Shown here piece after piece: positions 44,036 to 54,637 of a stretch of DNA of 64,000 nt. A program made the translations under genes and the position numbers. The notes beneath the pieces were generated by a model. It did no database searches. It saw nothing but the letters and a program-made list of their open reading frames with translations, and had not been told where the DNA came from. This DNA is from a virus. The stretch's first letter is position 1. Every line of letters begins with the position of its first letter. The stretch lies in the IMG/VR virus record IMGVR_UViG_3300017990_000015, positions 1-64,000 of that record; one strand, written 5' to 3'.

Positions 44036-47000
44036 CTAGGTTAGAGTCGGCCACATCCTAATGTAATATGCAGTTGTGCCCCAATAGACTTTCATAAAGC
44101 GCGCCGTGCCCGAGGGTGTACCAGTCGAGGTAACTCCTGTCAAGGTGACATGGTTTGTACCATACCCTCCGGGATCATCGTTTTTGATCGCGAGCGCCAT
44201 GTTCCCAACGAGCGCAAGGTGACCCGCTTGATCCGGGTGACACTGTGCATGGATCCCGCTCGCCTGCCACTCGCCGTCGCCCGCGTTATATTTCGATCGA
44301 ATCGAAAGCGGCCAATTCGTGACCGCGTCCCACGTCGAGTTTTTGAAGATCCGAAACTGCAATTGCATGTTGTCGGGAGATCCCGAAACGACTTGGTGCA
44401 CGATTCCCATTTGCGCGTCGGTATGGGATCCGCTCGCGTCGAAAAGGAGCGCCGTCTCGCCGTTGGTACTCAAGGATTCTAATTGCAAAGACGAAAGGAA
44501 TGAGATCCCCGCTTCGCCGCCGCCCGGTGTCCAGTCGACCCGGCCGGAACCGGTGCCCCGGTGGAACTGCACCCAATGGGTGCCCCAAGTATAGTCGTCG
44601 TCGCGCGCACCGATCACAAGATCGCCGCTCGAGTCGTCAAAGGAGATCGACCAAACCTTTTCGTTACTCCCGGCGCCGGCGTCTCGAAACATTAGTGCCG
44701 CGTCGTTGCCGGTGATCAAGACGTTGTCGGTCGGATCACTGAATATCACAAACCCGTCGGTTGTGAGCGACGAGTTGACGGTGATCCGATCACAGACGAA
44801 CGCAATCCGGTCGACCGTATAATCCGAGGTGCCGCCTTTCGTGACCTGGATCGCCGTTTCAGACGACGAGTGCGCTTGGTTGTAACTCCTGAGTTGAAAC
44901 GATCCACTCGAAACGATTATGTCCCAATACTTATAATCGTTGGCCTGATCGTCTTGGTCGAACTGGATTGTCGGCGTTGCGCCCTCGATCTCGAAATTCC
45001 CGATCGCGTCAATGCCGCGGAATCTCACCGGGTCGTTTTGGGTTTCAAGCCCGCCCGTTGCCGTTAGGTTTCCGGTGACCGTTGTCGGGCCCTGCAAGTT
45101 GATCGTGTCACCGTAGATCGAGACGTCGTCGATCGTGTACGTCGTGTCGTTTTTGGTGATCACAATTGCGTCGGCCTGCGCGGTCTCGTTGTCGTCAATG
45201 CCCTGGATTCGGAACACTCCGGCGTTGCCGATGTTGGAAACGATCATTCGGAACTTGCGCTCATGTATGGTGAGACCGACGTCGGTTGTGCGCCAGATAA
45301 CCCCGCTCTCGTTGACCCGCAAGAGATCCCATTCGTAGTTATTGACGCCGAGCGAGTAAGTGCCGGGATCCGTCGGCTTGATATTGCTCTTGACGTCTCC
45401 GGTGAAAACGACGTCGGCAATGAGACCGATCTCGCTTGCGACAGTCTCGCCGCTCCGAGTGAAAGTGATAAAGTTGTACGCCGTGCTCCAATCATCCGAC
45501 ATGCACGAAAATTTCGCGACGACACCGTCGATCCAAAGTTGCCAGTTTCCATAAGTTGTGTTTGTGTCGTCGAGGCGATACCTCGGTTGATCCGCTTGTG
45601 CGTAATACGTCGCGCCGTACACGCTGACCCAAGGATATGAAGTCGTGCCGAGGTTGTTGCCTACATTCACATTCCAGAAATCTTGACCCGTGAACTTGTG
45701 ATCCACGACGACAAGATTGCCGCCGCCAAGGAGCACGACGTCAAGATCGCTTCCCGACGCCGGAGTGAGCTTGATCGATCCTTCTCTCGCGAGCACGACC
45801 TCGTCGACGTCGGTTGAGTCGACCACGCGCGCAATCGTGAGAAAAGCGGTGCCGAGTGCCCATGCGTCGGTTGACGTCGAAAAGCGCATGACCTCTTGCC
45901 CGGTATAATCGCCGCTCGAATCTTGTTGGATCCACTGGCGCCAATTTTTTTCACTTGTCCCAACCGACGGCCGGGCCGAGCGCCAGTCTTGCCCATAAAT
46001 AAACTCGAAAGGCTCGGAGCTCTGCCCGATTTCAAGGCCGGACGTTCCTGCGAATATAGAGGCAAACATGGTCAACGAGGTCGGGTTCTGTCCGCTCCGA
46101 GTTATTTGCATAAAAGACGCGGCAAGTGTCTCGGCATCGTTGACGCACTCGAAATAAAGATCCCCTCCCGCCGCCCGGACCTGCCAATTTTTTTCGTTGA
46201 GAGAGGCGTCGAGCTCGCGGATCGCAAGCAACGCCTCCGTCGGATCGATGATATAAGCATGATTGACATAGATCGAGCGCCAACGGAGCGGAGTCGTATT
46301 TTCTCCCAAGTCGTAAACGTCGGTCGTGTCCGGGTTCATGTGACCACCGACCGAGGTTGCGTCGGCATAGATATTCGACACGTACAGATTCGCCCACTTG
46401 TTGCCCGACTCGCCGAGGTCTTGCGCCGCGGTGTGCGGAATCGCGTTGCCGGCAAACCTCACGTCGTCTGAAAACAAGACGTCGCCGTCGACATACATGG
46501 AATAAGACCCGGAGAAATGCGCGGTCGTGCCGATCCCGACTCCGTTGGTCGGATGCACTTGCAAGAGATTCGCGGTCTCGGCCGCGTTCTTGTGTGTCCA
46601 GATCCCCTTGATCAAATGCGAGTCGGAGTCCTCGTCGCCGCACGTGAGATTCTCGGTGATCGTTTCGTCGGCGTTGACTTGCACGACGTCTTGTTGTGTG
46701 GTCGTGCCCTTGACCTCGAGGTCGCCCTCGATCGTCACGTTGCCGAGCTCGTCGACCCTGAACACAACCAAGCTCGATCCGCCGCCATCCCACCCGGTGA
46801 CCCGGATCTGATCGAGATTCTCACCCTCCTCGGCCGCGACCGCTTTGACGTCAACCTTGAGACGATCCGGCGTCGGAAAACTTTCGTACCTTGTGATCTG
46901 TGTGAGGTCGGAGATCGGAACGCTCATTACGTTTTGCAAGGTCGTGTCAAAGCTCGACGGTTGCGCGCCGGTGTTGCCGTCGACCGTGCCGATATACGCA

Positions 47001-47725
47001 TACGAATCGTCGGCCGAGAGATCGGTGTCTCTCACAATGTGCGGCCCGACTAGAACAACGGTGTAATCGGACCAAACCGGAGTTTCGCCCGAAAGCAATC
47101 CGAGGTCGCCGACGGTTGTGATCTTGTTGTTGCTCCCGTCCCATGTGACCGTACACTCCTCCTTTGCGATCGCTTCGGTCACGGCGTTTTTGGTCGGGGT
47201 CGTGCGATAGACGATCACCTTGCGGCCGGCATTCGATACTCCTACCTCGGTGACCGTGTCGACAACAAAAGTCAAGGTGCCGTTGCCATTGTCGACGACC
47301 GAGGCCGGCGTGCTGCTCACTCCGACGATTTCCTCAAAGGTGTTCCATTGAGGCATTCCGTCGCCCTGGCCGATCGAAAGCCCGGTCGGGATATATGCAC
47401 CCTTGAGCGCGACGTGATACGTCTCGCCGGTGATATTCTCGAATTGCAAATCCTCGACGTCGAGATATCTCGCGTATAGATCGAGGAGCTCGCCGGCGCC
47501 GTCGATCCCGCTCGGGTTGCCGTCGGTCGGGTATCCGGTGAGCTTGATCTTGTTGGCACCGTCGCCGACAATCGAAATTTCTTGGAAGTATCCCGACGCG
47601 CGAAAAACCGACGCGAGAATGTCTTTGTCCCAATCCCGGAAAAACCCGATCACGTTGTCGCGGAGAGTATCGTACCCGAGAATTCTTTGAGCGGTGATCC
47701 ATGCCCATTTGTCGCCTGTCGCCAT
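44036..47725 (-). CDS. Large tail-fibre / receptor-binding protein
   Basis: 1229 residues, ATG at 47725 behind AGGAGGATC. The N-terminal 300 residues (starting ATGDKWAWITAQRILGYD) should attach to the tail. The remainder is a chain of beta modules: short motifs of the type DLGESGNKWANLYVSNIYA and SLGVNNYEWDLLRV recur near residues 440, 475, 690 and 790, as in trimeric fibres; five NWQV / YWDI / VWSI sandwich units with Thr/Arg-Ser-Gly recur from 510 to 1130. There is no peptidase-type intramolecular chaperone at the end. It likely binds the host surface. Confidence 0.75.
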   Translation of the reverse strand: MATGDKWAWITAQRILGYDTLRDNVIGFFRDWDKDILASVFRASGYFQEISIVGDGANKIKLTGYPTDGNPSGIDGAGELLDLYARYLDVEDLQFENITGETYHVALKGAYIPTGLSIGQGDGMPQWNTFEEIVGVSSTPASVVDNGNGTLTFVVDTVTEVGVSNAGRKVIVYRTTPTKNAVTEAIAKEECTVTWDGSNNKITTVGDLGLLSGETPVWSDYTVVLVGPHIVRDTDLSADDSYAYIGTVDGNTGAQPSSFDTTLQNVMSVPISDLTQITRYESFPTPDRLKVDVKAVAAEEGENLDQIRVTGWDGGGSSLVVFRVDELGNVTIEGDLEVKGTTTQQDVVQVNADETITENLTCGDEDSDSHLIKGIWTHKNAAETANLLQVHPTNGVGIGTTAHFSGSYSMYVDGDVLFSDDVRFAGNAIPHTAAQDLGESGNKWANLYVSNIYADATSVGGHMNPDTTDVYDLGENTTPLRWRSIYVNHAYIIDPTEALLAIRELDASLNEKNWQVRAAGGDLYFECVNDAETLAASFMQITRSGQNPTSLTMFASIFAGTSGLEIGQSSEPFEFIYGQDWRSARPSVGTSEKNWRQWIQQDSSGDYTGQEVMRFSTSTDAWALGTAFLTIARVVDSTDVDEVVLAREGSIKLTPASGSDLDVVLLGGGNLVVVDHKFTGQDFWNVNVGNNLGTTSYPWVSVYGATYYAQADQPRYRLDDTNTTYGNWQLWIDGVVAKFSCMSDDWSTAYNFITFTRSGETVASEIGLIADVVFTGDVKSNIKPTDPGTYSLGVNNYEWDLLRVNESGVIWRTTDVGLTIHERKFRMIVSNIGNAGVFRIQGIDDNETAQADAIVITKNDTTYTIDDVSIYGDTINLQGPTTVTGNLTATGGLETQNDPVRFRGIDAIGNFEIEGATPTIQFDQDDQANDYKYWDIIVSSGSFQLRSYNQAHSSSETAIQVTKGGTSDYTVDRIAFVCDRITVNSSLTTDGFVIFSDPTDNVLITGNDAALMFRDAGAGSNEKVWSISFDDSSGDLVIGARDDDYTWGTHWVQFHRGTGSGRVDWTPGGGEAGISFLSSLQLESLSTNGETALLFDASGSHTDAQMGIVHQVVSGSPDNMQLQFRIFKNSTWDAVTNWPLSIRSKYNAGDGEWQASGIHAQCHPDQAGHLALVGNMALAIKNDDPGGYGTNHVTLTGVTSTGTPSGTARFMKVYWGTTAYYIRMWPTLT

Positions 47726-47737
47726 AGCAAGATCCTC

Positions 47738-49000
47738 CTATATGTTGATCAGGATTTCCTCGGAGTCAACCGGGAGACCCAAGACCTCTATTTCGTCACA
47801 CTCGACCGAGCAAAGAGAATGAAGAACCGCGATCGTACCCTTGTCGAGATCGGGATCGGTCGTGCTTATGATCTCCTCGCCGTCGAGATAAACCTTGATC
47901 CGCGTGTTCGCCCCTTCCGGTGATGCCTGGATCCTCAACCCGTACCATGTGTCGGAAAGGAGAAACCGACCGGCCGGGTTCGCATACCAATTCACAAGCG
48001 GAGTGAAAGCTCCCGAAATGAATTTCGCAAGGAGCACTTGTTGATTCGGTATGTCGATCACGACGTAATAAAAAGTCCGCGGTGAAACCGATTGCAAATA
48101 GAACGCAACTCCGAAACCGAGCCCCGTGTCGTGGTTGCCTTTGACCCTCGCGGTCACGACGTAGTTTTCCCACTCGTCGGAATCCTCAATGCTGCAAACG
48201 ATACCCTCCTCGGTCGAGTTGTCGGTCAAGCTCACTTTGCCGCCCGAGACTGTCGGAGTGCCGCTTGTGATATCCCATTGACTCACGTCGCCGTCGATCG
48301 TGAATTGATCGAGGAACTTGAGCCATACGACGTCGTACCTCTCGCCGCACGGCCGCACAAGTTTGATCACATCGATCAGGAGATCCTTGCTTGCCTCGAC
48401 TCCCGGATCCACGACTCGGATCGTCGACCAAAACTCGTCGGTGCCCGTGCCGCCCGGGAAACTCACAAGCCACGGATCCCGACCTTGATGCTCCTCGCTC
48501 ATGATCGTCGTATCAAGGATCCACCGCTTGTCGAACCATGAGAGCACTCGAGCTCGGGCCGGCACGAGAGTATTCATGATCGCAACGAGCGAATCCTCGG
48601 TCGTGCGCGAGCGCCACATCGGAACGCTGATCGCAATCAATCGCCGGAGCGTCGCCGCGTCGAGTTGCTCGGTGATATAGTCAAGGTCGGAAGTCCAGCC
48701 GACGATCCGTTGCAAGTATTGCAAATGCTCGTCGTCGATATCGGTCACCGACCATAGATCCTTGAGCGCGAAAATCTTTGACTGGATCGTTTTCCATGCC
48801 TCTTGTGGGCCCTCGAGCATACGTTGCAAAAACAGCTTGCCCTCTCTCGTCTGATCCGCGTCGCGGTGTGGCTTGATTATGAAATCGTAGATCCTGAGAT
48901 TGAGCTCCTCGGCGCCGGCGACCGGCTCGAGGTATCCGAGCATTGCCGCGGTCGAGCCCGCAACCGAGAGAGGATTGTATGCCAGATCCGTGATCGCCAT
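47738..49000 (-). CDS. gpI-like tail protein with lectin-like C-terminus
   Basis: 420 residues, ATG at 49000. Residues 1-160 follow phage P2 gpI-type tail proteins (FLQRMLEGPQEAWKTIQSKI, LQYLQRIVGWTSD, RRLIAISVPMWRSRTTEDSL), which join baseplate and fibres. Residues 235-400 are a beta-sandwich (WDITSGTPTVSGGKVSL; VVTARVKGNHDTGLGFG; KVYLDGEEIISTTD) like LamG/concanavalin folds. It should mount the fibre encoded just downstream. Confidence 0.75.
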   Translation of the reverse strand: MAITDLAYNPLSVAGSTAAMLGYLEPVAGAEELNLRIYDFIIKPHRDADQTREGKLFLQRMLEGPQEAWKTIQSKIFALKDLWSVTDIDDEHLQYLQRIVGWTSDLDYITEQLDAATLRRLIAISVPMWRSRTTEDSLVAIMNTLVPARARVLSWFDKRWILDTTIMSEEHQGRDPWLVSFPGGTGTDEFWSTIRVVDPGVEASKDLLIDVIKLVRPCGERYDVVWLKFLDQFTIDGDVSQWDITSGTPTVSGGKVSLTDNSTEEGIVCSIEDSDEWENYVVTARVKGNHDTGLGFGVAFYLQSVSPRTFYYVVIDIPNQQVLLAKFISGAFTPLVNWYANPAGRFLLSDTWYGLRIQASPEGANTRIKVYLDGEEIISTTDPDLDKGTIAVLHSLCSVECDEIEVLGLPVDSEEILINI

Positions 49001-49011
49001 TGCTCACACTC

Positions 49012-50244
49012 CTACGGTTGCGAGATCGTCAAGGTGTAGAGCTCCCCGGCTGTCTGCTCGGACGTCGAGAGATCAACCTCGCTCCCTCGCACGTCGAGCA
49101 CCGCTAGAACTTGCAACCCCTTGTCAAATGAATACCGCGCCGGATCCCGGAGGTCGGCGTTGTCTCTCATGCTCTCGTCGAAAACGACGGTGCACTTGTT
49201 GAGAGTCGACGCAACAACCCGAACGATCCTCGGCTCGGTCCCGACACCCTCGAAATCTTGCGTATCGAAAAGCGGTGAGATCGTGTTGTCCCATTTATCC
49301 CGAACCGACGGGTCGACCGTCGCGCGGTAGTCTTTCCCGTCGGTCATTTCGGAACACACGATATCAACATAAGTCGGGTATGTGTCGGCCGGCAACAAAA
49401 CGCCGCTGTAATACAGAATCGCGGCGCCGGCCTCGATCGGCTCGAGTGTAAAATTGCCAATGTCGGCGAGATCCGCACGCTTCATTTGTCGATCGAAAGT
49501 CAACCGCACGGTGTTCTCGTCTCGAGGCACCGCGCTCTCGAGCTTGGTCACGATCGCAACACCGACAAAATCGGCTTGGTTGTTGGGTGGTCCCTGGATC
49601 GGATTTCCGGCGAGATCCTCGACGTTGCTCACGGTGACCGTGTAGTCGTCGCCGATCTCGAGTGCAGAGTCGAGCCAGAGCTCGACCCTCGAGCCCGTTT
49701 GGATCCGCACCTCGTCAACGCCGGGAGGTGTGGGATCGGTCGGCGAGGTGAGCACGTAATTCGTCGCAAGAGTCAACGCGGCGTTCTGATTCATATCCTC
49801 GTCAAAATCGACGTACACGATCACCCCGTCGACGGCCGTTGCGCTGTCGACTGTCGGCCGGATACCGTACCCGGTGAACTCATACGAGTCGTAATTCGGA
49901 TCCATGTTGACGCCGCGACTCGACTTGACCGTCGACGCAACGGTGACCTCGATCTGTGAGCTCGCGGTCATTTCCCGGTTGAGCGTGATATCGATCCACG
50001 TCGGGAAGTCTCGAGCAACCGAGCACGACACGGCCGAGACCGAAACACCGCCAGTCACGACGAAAGTGTAGTTTGCCGGATTGGTCGCGTCGTCGGTCGC
50101 GCCCGAGTCGTCGCGTTCCATGTCCTGATCGAAAGTAACCCGCACGGTGAGCTCGTCGATCGCTTCGGCCTTTTCGACTTTCGGCGTTCCGTATTGACCC
50201 GCACTCTCGCGATCGGGTCGGAGAATTCGCCCTTTCTCTGCCAT
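49012..50244 (-). CDS. Virion protein with four Ig-like repeats
   Basis: 410 residues, ATG at 50244. Four repeats of about 100 residues, each opening with a motif like (E/S)A...TVRVTFDxDM (near 25, 133, 234, 338), followed by xNYT/F or ATNY strands and a closing YTVTVS strand: the bacterial Ig-like/SwmB-type fold often found in surface-binding tail proteins. Probably decorates the fibre or tail. The N-terminus (AEKGRILRPD) echoes the repeat in the gene upstream. Confidence 0.7.
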   Translation of the reverse strand: MAEKGRILRPDRESAGQYGTPKVEKAEAIDELTVRVTFDQDMERDDSGATDDATNPANYTFVVTGGVSVSAVSCSVARDFPTWIDITLNREMTASSQIEVTVASTVKSSRGVNMDPNYDSYEFTGYGIRPTVDSATAVDGVIVYVDFDEDMNQNAALTLATNYVLTSPTDPTPPGVDEVRIQTGSRVELWLDSALEIGDDYTVTVSNVEDLAGNPIQGPPNNQADFVGVAIVTKLESAVPRDENTVRLTFDRQMKRADLADIGNFTLEPIEAGAAILYYSGVLLPADTYPTYVDIVCSEMTDGKDYRATVDPSVRDKWDNTISPLFDTQDFEGVGTEPRIVRVVASTLNKCTVVFDESMRDNADLRDPARYSFDKGLQVLAVLDVRGSEVDLSTSEQTAGELYTLTISQP

Positions 50245-50245
50245 G

Positions 50246-52699
50246 TCACAAACTCCGTTTCTTACGCTGGATCAGGATCCGGCCTTTCTCTTGTGCCGTT
50301 GCTCGCGGGTGAACTTTCATGTTGGCGGTTTCCTGACACAACCCGGGGATCCAAATACTCGGATCCGGGATCAGGATCCGGCCTTTCTCTTGCGCTGTTG
50401 CCCTTGGGTGAACTTTCATGTTGGCGGTTTCCTGCCTCACGGTTGAAATGGGAAAATGAGTTTTTCCCGTAATGATATTGATCTCGCCGCCCGTGCCTCC
50501 CGGTGTCGGCGCGCCGTTGCGTGTCCAGGTATGACCGCCCCATTCCTCGACGTATGTTGCGGTCGCCGCCTTGCGAAAATACATAGTCGCCTCATGATCC
50601 GAGAGTGTCCAAGGCATGACCGTTTGCCGCCAGAGTCGACGGATATCAAGATCCGCGAGCTCGCGCGCGATATATCCGGTCGCGTAAATCTTGCCGTCCC
50701 ATTCGTGATCAGTTGCGGCGCCGTGATGATATCCGATCGCAACGTCGGCCGAGGTGTCGAGGTGCACGTCTCCGACGGCCGAGAGATTCTCGAGTTTGTT
50801 GAGCGTCGCCGCCCCAACAAATCCCATGTAAAACCTCATGCGACCGACGCCGGCGCCGATATACCGATAAGTCAACGCACAGAAAAACGGTGTTGCCGCA
50901 ACAAGACTCCCGGGAAATCCGAGCTTGCTTGAATCGACTCCCTCGTTGTATGCGCCGTTTTTTGAAATCGCCGCGTAAAGATTCGAGTCCTCCTGAAAAA
51001 TTCCCCAACACCGATGATTCCCGGCCGTGTTGTATTTCGTGATCAATCCGTTGCCGTAGGTTGTCGACAGATCCACAACGTCGGCGAAACCGAACACGGT
51101 GAAACCGAGAGTGTGCCGGCCGTCGAAATCGTCGGCTTGTGGATCACTCCCGAGAATTTTCCAGTAGTCACCAAGACCGTCAAACGTGTGCCATGAGTCA
51201 AGCAAGTCTCCGTTGATTCTCTCTCCTCGATCGAAAGGCAATATCCGGCCTTTCACAACATCGACCGTTGATACTCCGGCCGGGCTCGAGTGAGTCGGAT
51301 TTCCCTCGACAGTAAACTCGATCGACCCGTCGGCCGGCACATCGGAACGCATTGTCGTTCCGACCCGACGGTGAAAAGTCGTGAGGTAGTCACAGTCGGG
51401 AACGTCTCGAGGATCAACCCAACCACGCCTCACCGCGTTCGTTTCATAATCAGAAAGGCGCCGGTTGAAAAACGCGAGGATCTCCTTGTCTGCGTCTAAA
51501 TAGCGATCGACTGCCGCGTCGTAATCTCCGATCTGCACATCGGCCGAGGTCGTTGAAAAAACCGGCCCCGATGCAGACGTTAGGCTGTCCGAATTTTCGG
51601 ACCAAGTCGGCGCCCTCCAAACAGCTAGATCCATTCGAGTCGCGGGATCGCCGTCGCCGTTATACGTGTACCTAGCAACAACAACCGTTTCCTGCCCGAC
51701 TGCCAAGCAAGACGGAATAGTGATAGATTGCGATCCGCTGATCCCATCTTTGGAAAGATAAAACCGGATCCCTCCCGCGTCGGTCACGATCAAAGCATAA
51801 GACCGATAATTGCCTCCCGCATTATTCCATTTGCTGAGTAGACCCTGATACGTGGTGATCGAGTCGGGGGTGAAACGCACAAAGATCGTAAAGTCGTCGT
51901 TCTGCGATTGAGGATCGAAGATCAAAGCGTTCGCATCGGTGCCAAGCAATCGGAGTGCGTCGCCGACACCGTCAAAATTATAGTGATCAGAATAGAGGTA
52001 TTCCTCGCCTTTCTCGGGTGATCCCTCGACCGTAAGATCGATCCCCGTATACCACGGGAGATCCATTTCGTAGGTCGCGGCGACTGCCCGGTGAAAATCA
52101 ATGTACCCGTCGGGCTTGAGTTGTTGCGGCAAGATCGTTCCGTTGTCGAGACCCGCGGCCTCGGCGTCGGTGAGTCGCCGATTCCAGTATGCAAGCCAGA
52201 ACTTTTTACCCGAGAAAAACGAGGAGTCGACCCGGCCGATCAGTAAGTCGGCCGAGGTCGAGGAATACACCGGGCCGACCGCCGTGCCGAGAGTGTTCTC
52301 GGTGCCGTCGACCCGGAGTTTCATTTCGCTTGTGCCGGCCCCGACGTGTTTGTACCGAGCACAGAAAAACGATTTCGCTCCCTCGCTCAAACAATTCGGG
52401 ACGCTCACCGTGGAAAGTGTGCCGGCCGCTCCGGTTTGCGAAATGAAAAACTCGAGGTCGTCTCCGAACTGTTGGATCAGCCAGCTTCGCTTATCTCCCG
52501 AGGTGACCCACTTGCCAAAGATACCACGCGCGCCGGCCGCGATCGTGTCGGGAGAAATGAAACCGGCAACGGTGAAATCGTTTCCGTTTTGCGCCGGATC
52601 AAAACGAGGCGCCTCGGCGTCGGTGCCGAGGAGCTTGAGCGCGGCCGCAACTCCGTCGAACTCCCAATGAGCGCGGTCGACTGGTATTCGCATTGACAT
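50246..52699 (-). CDS. Virion protein with three LamG/concanavalin-like repeats
   Basis: 817 residues, ATG at 52699 (a second ATG lies two codons on). Three repeats start with WEFDGVAAALKLLGTDAEA, YNFDGVGDALRLLGTDANA and WHTFDGLGDYWKILGSDPQA (near 12, 241 and 520), each a jelly-roll with SADLLIG/SADVQIG/SADVAIG and an xxWNRRLTDAE-type end. These bind sugars in many phage tail proteins. The last 75 residues carry a 33-residue tandem duplication. It is the only protein of this type in the window. Confidence 0.7.
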   Translation of the reverse strand: MSMRIPVDRAHWEFDGVAAALKLLGTDAEAPRFDPAQNGNDFTVAGFISPDTIAAGARGIFGKWVTSGDKRSWLIQQFGDDLEFFISQTGAAGTLSTVSVPNCLSEGAKSFFCARYKHVGAGTSEMKLRVDGTENTLGTAVGPVYSSTSADLLIGRVDSSFFSGKKFWLAYWNRRLTDAEAAGLDNGTILPQQLKPDGYIDFHRAVAATYEMDLPWYTGIDLTVEGSPEKGEEYLYSDHYNFDGVGDALRLLGTDANALIFDPQSQNDDFTIFVRFTPDSITTYQGLLSKWNNAGGNYRSYALIVTDAGGIRFYLSKDGISGSQSITIPSCLAVGQETVVVARYTYNGDGDPATRMDLAVWRAPTWSENSDSLTSASGPVFSTTSADVQIGDYDAAVDRYLDADKEILAFFNRRLSDYETNAVRRGWVDPRDVPDCDYLTTFHRRVGTTMRSDVPADGSIEFTVEGNPTHSSPAGVSTVDVVKGRILPFDRGERINGDLLDSWHTFDGLGDYWKILGSDPQADDFDGRHTLGFTVFGFADVVDLSTTYGNGLITKYNTAGNHRCWGIFQEDSNLYAAISKNGAYNEGVDSSKLGFPGSLVAATPFFCALTYRYIGAGVGRMRFYMGFVGAATLNKLENLSAVGDVHLDTSADVAIGYHHGAATDHEWDGKIYATGYIARELADLDIRRLWRQTVMPWTLSDHEATMYFRKAATATYVEEWGGHTWTRNGAPTPGGTGGEINIITGKTHFPISTVRQETANMKVHPRATAQEKGRILIPDPSIWIPGLCQETANMKVHPRATAQEKGRILIQRKKRSL
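50269..50434 (-). repeat. 67-base direct repeat, period 99, at the end of the LamG gene
   Basis: 50269-50335 and 50368-50434 are 62 of 67 bases identical and in the same frame, giving two copies of QETANMKVHPRATAQEKGRI. A shorter relative (EKGRIL) begins the next gene at 50244. The arrangement suggests unequal recombination or fibre-module shuffling. Confidence 0.85.
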
Positions 52700-52729
52700 G
52701 AGCTCACTCCCTCGCGATCGGAACGCTCC

Positions 52730-54625
52730 TTACGGCCAAATCTCGGGCCCGACGGCAACCCAAATCGCCGCAATGTCGAGATAGAAAACTCGGAAGTCCT
52801 CTTGCGATCCCTCGAAAGTCGACTTGACCGTGTCCTCGTCGGCCGCACTCAACGAGGACGGCATCCGATAGATCATCGGGATCGTTCCGAGGCTGGAATT
52901 CCAATCGTTGTAATCGGGCCCGTAGGTGCTCGTCTCTGTCCCGGTCGTTTGGTGTTTCGAGAACGCAAAAGGTTGCACCGGTAGTCGGTTGTGCATCCGT
53001 TCTCTGTTCGCACTCGAAATTTCGGCCCAATGCGCGGGCTCGTAGGTCGTAGAGTCCCAACAAAAAGGATAGTAAATCTCACCTTGGGCTGTCCTCGGAG
53101 TCCAAGGAGTGCTTTCGTCCGCGAAACAACGATACGACGATCGGTGCGTCGGTGAGAGTGACTGATACCGACTCGAGGGAACCGGCCTGAAAGGAGTATG
53201 CACACACTTGCCGTTTGCCTCCGATCGAAACATGTCCCGGTTTGTGGCACTCGCCCCGTCGCCGCACGACGGTCGCAAGACCGGAACGGGATTCATGCCG
53301 ATCACCGCGCCGGCCTTGTAACTGTAAATCGTCGGGAGGTGCAAGGTGATCGTGCCGGCGCCCGGGTTGATCGACGCGACTTGCACAAGCTCGGTCGCGA
53401 TCTCGTCGGCATCGAAATCATCCCAATCGCCCGGCGACGCACCCATGAGCGTATCCGCCGAGCGATCCTCGTTCGCGGCCCAATCTAAATAATTTTGCGA
53501 GACGATCCGATAACACCCGTCCTCTTGAAAAATGTCGGTGTTGTCGACGTACAAGGTGAGCGCGCCGGCCGAGACGTCGTTCCCCGCGGTGACATTGGTC
53601 TTGAGCGCGTCGCCCAACGGCTCATAACGCCCGTAGTAATACGCGGAGTAGTCCGATCCCTGCAACACGACCATGACAAAACCGTCTTTGCTCCCGTAGA
53701 TCCAGATCGGATAACCCGAGGTCGATCGCGGCGAGCTCGGTCGATACGGAATCCCGAGTTGCCTTGTGTGATTCGATCCCCCGGACGACATACGTCTCGA
53801 CATGCACGGCAAGAAACCACCCGAGACAATATCAAGATCAACCGCACCGGGTGCAGAAAGAAACTTCTGATAGGCGAGAGACCCGTCGGTCGAAACGTAA
53901 TTTCGACACCACCTCATTTTGCCGTGGTCCGGTCCCGGAACACCCGGCCCGCCGCCGTCGGGATCATTTACCCGGACAAGAGTCGTGTAGTTGAACCGGT
54001 CGTCGCCGTATCCGCCCATATTGGCAACGGTGCCGGTCGTGCTCGACTGCCCCATAGTGTGAGTGACCGCACCGCTCGACGCCGCGATCGCGTTGGAGAG
54101 ATCCCGGAACGCAAAGAGCTCGAAAACCGGATACGTCTCACCGTTGACCGTTTCGTACAAGATCGAAACGACGTCGTTGTCGGAGTGAGTTGCTTTCGTC
54201 GATCCGAGAGCTCCTCGAATGCAGTTGATCAGATCGTTGCCCGACTTGTTGCCGACATAGATCGACTCGGCCCCGATCTTGATATACGCCCCGACCGTAA
54301 TGTCGGAGGCATCGTCGACCGAGATTGTCGTCGCGTCGGGATCGGTGATCGCACCGTTGAGGAACGTAAAAAGCGGCCCGACGTGTTGTGACAACCGGGT
54401 GACATTGACGTGCCCGTGCAAATTGATATCGTCTTGCCCGCTCTCGCCGTCGGAGTGCAGAAACCACCCGAGGATATGCGCGTGCTCGTCGTCTTGCGCC
54501 TGCCTCGACGCGAGATCCGTGCTCGGCCCGACAAGAGACCAACCACACGCGACGAGGTGATCCTTGACAGTCTCGACAAGCTCAACCGCATTGTGCACCG
54601 TATACACTTTTCCTTTGTATGACAT
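52730..54625 (-). CDS. Large virion protein, probable baseplate/tail periphery
   Basis: 631 residues, ATG at 54625 behind AGGAGGATCGGTC. Starts SYKGKVYTVHNAVELVETVKD; residues 90-170 and 360-440 are two beta modules (TTISVDDASDITVGAYIKIG; LTLYVDNTDIFQEDGC), a pattern common in phage structural proteins. The C-terminal part is aromatic-rich. It lies between baseplate J and the lectin-like protein. No family name is justified. Confidence 0.65.
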   Translation of the reverse strand: MSYKGKVYTVHNAVELVETVKDHLVACGWSLVGPSTDLASRQAQDDEHAHILGWFLHSDGESGQDDINLHGHVNVTRLSQHVGPLFTFLNGAITDPDATTISVDDASDITVGAYIKIGAESIYVGNKSGNDLINCIRGALGSTKATHSDNDVVSILYETVNGETYPVFELFAFRDLSNAIAASSGAVTHTMGQSSTTGTVANMGGYGDDRFNYTTLVRVNDPDGGGPGVPGPDHGKMRWCRNYVSTDGSLAYQKFLSAPGAVDLDIVSGGFLPCMSRRMSSGGSNHTRQLGIPYRPSSPRSTSGYPIWIYGSKDGFVMVVLQGSDYSAYYYGRYEPLGDALKTNVTAGNDVSAGALTLYVDNTDIFQEDGCYRIVSQNYLDWAANEDRSADTLMGASPGDWDDFDADEIATELVQVASINPGAGTITLHLPTIYSYKAGAVIGMNPVPVLRPSCGDGASATNRDMFRSEANGKCVHTPFRPVPSSRYQSLSPTHRSSYRCFADESTPWTPRTAQGEIYYPFCWDSTTYEPAHWAEISSANRERMHNRLPVQPFAFSKHQTTGTETSTYGPDYNDWNSSLGTIPMIYRMPSSLSAADEDTVKSTFEGSQEDFRVFYLDIAAIWVAVGPEIWP

Positions 54626-54637
54626 TGACCGATCCTC

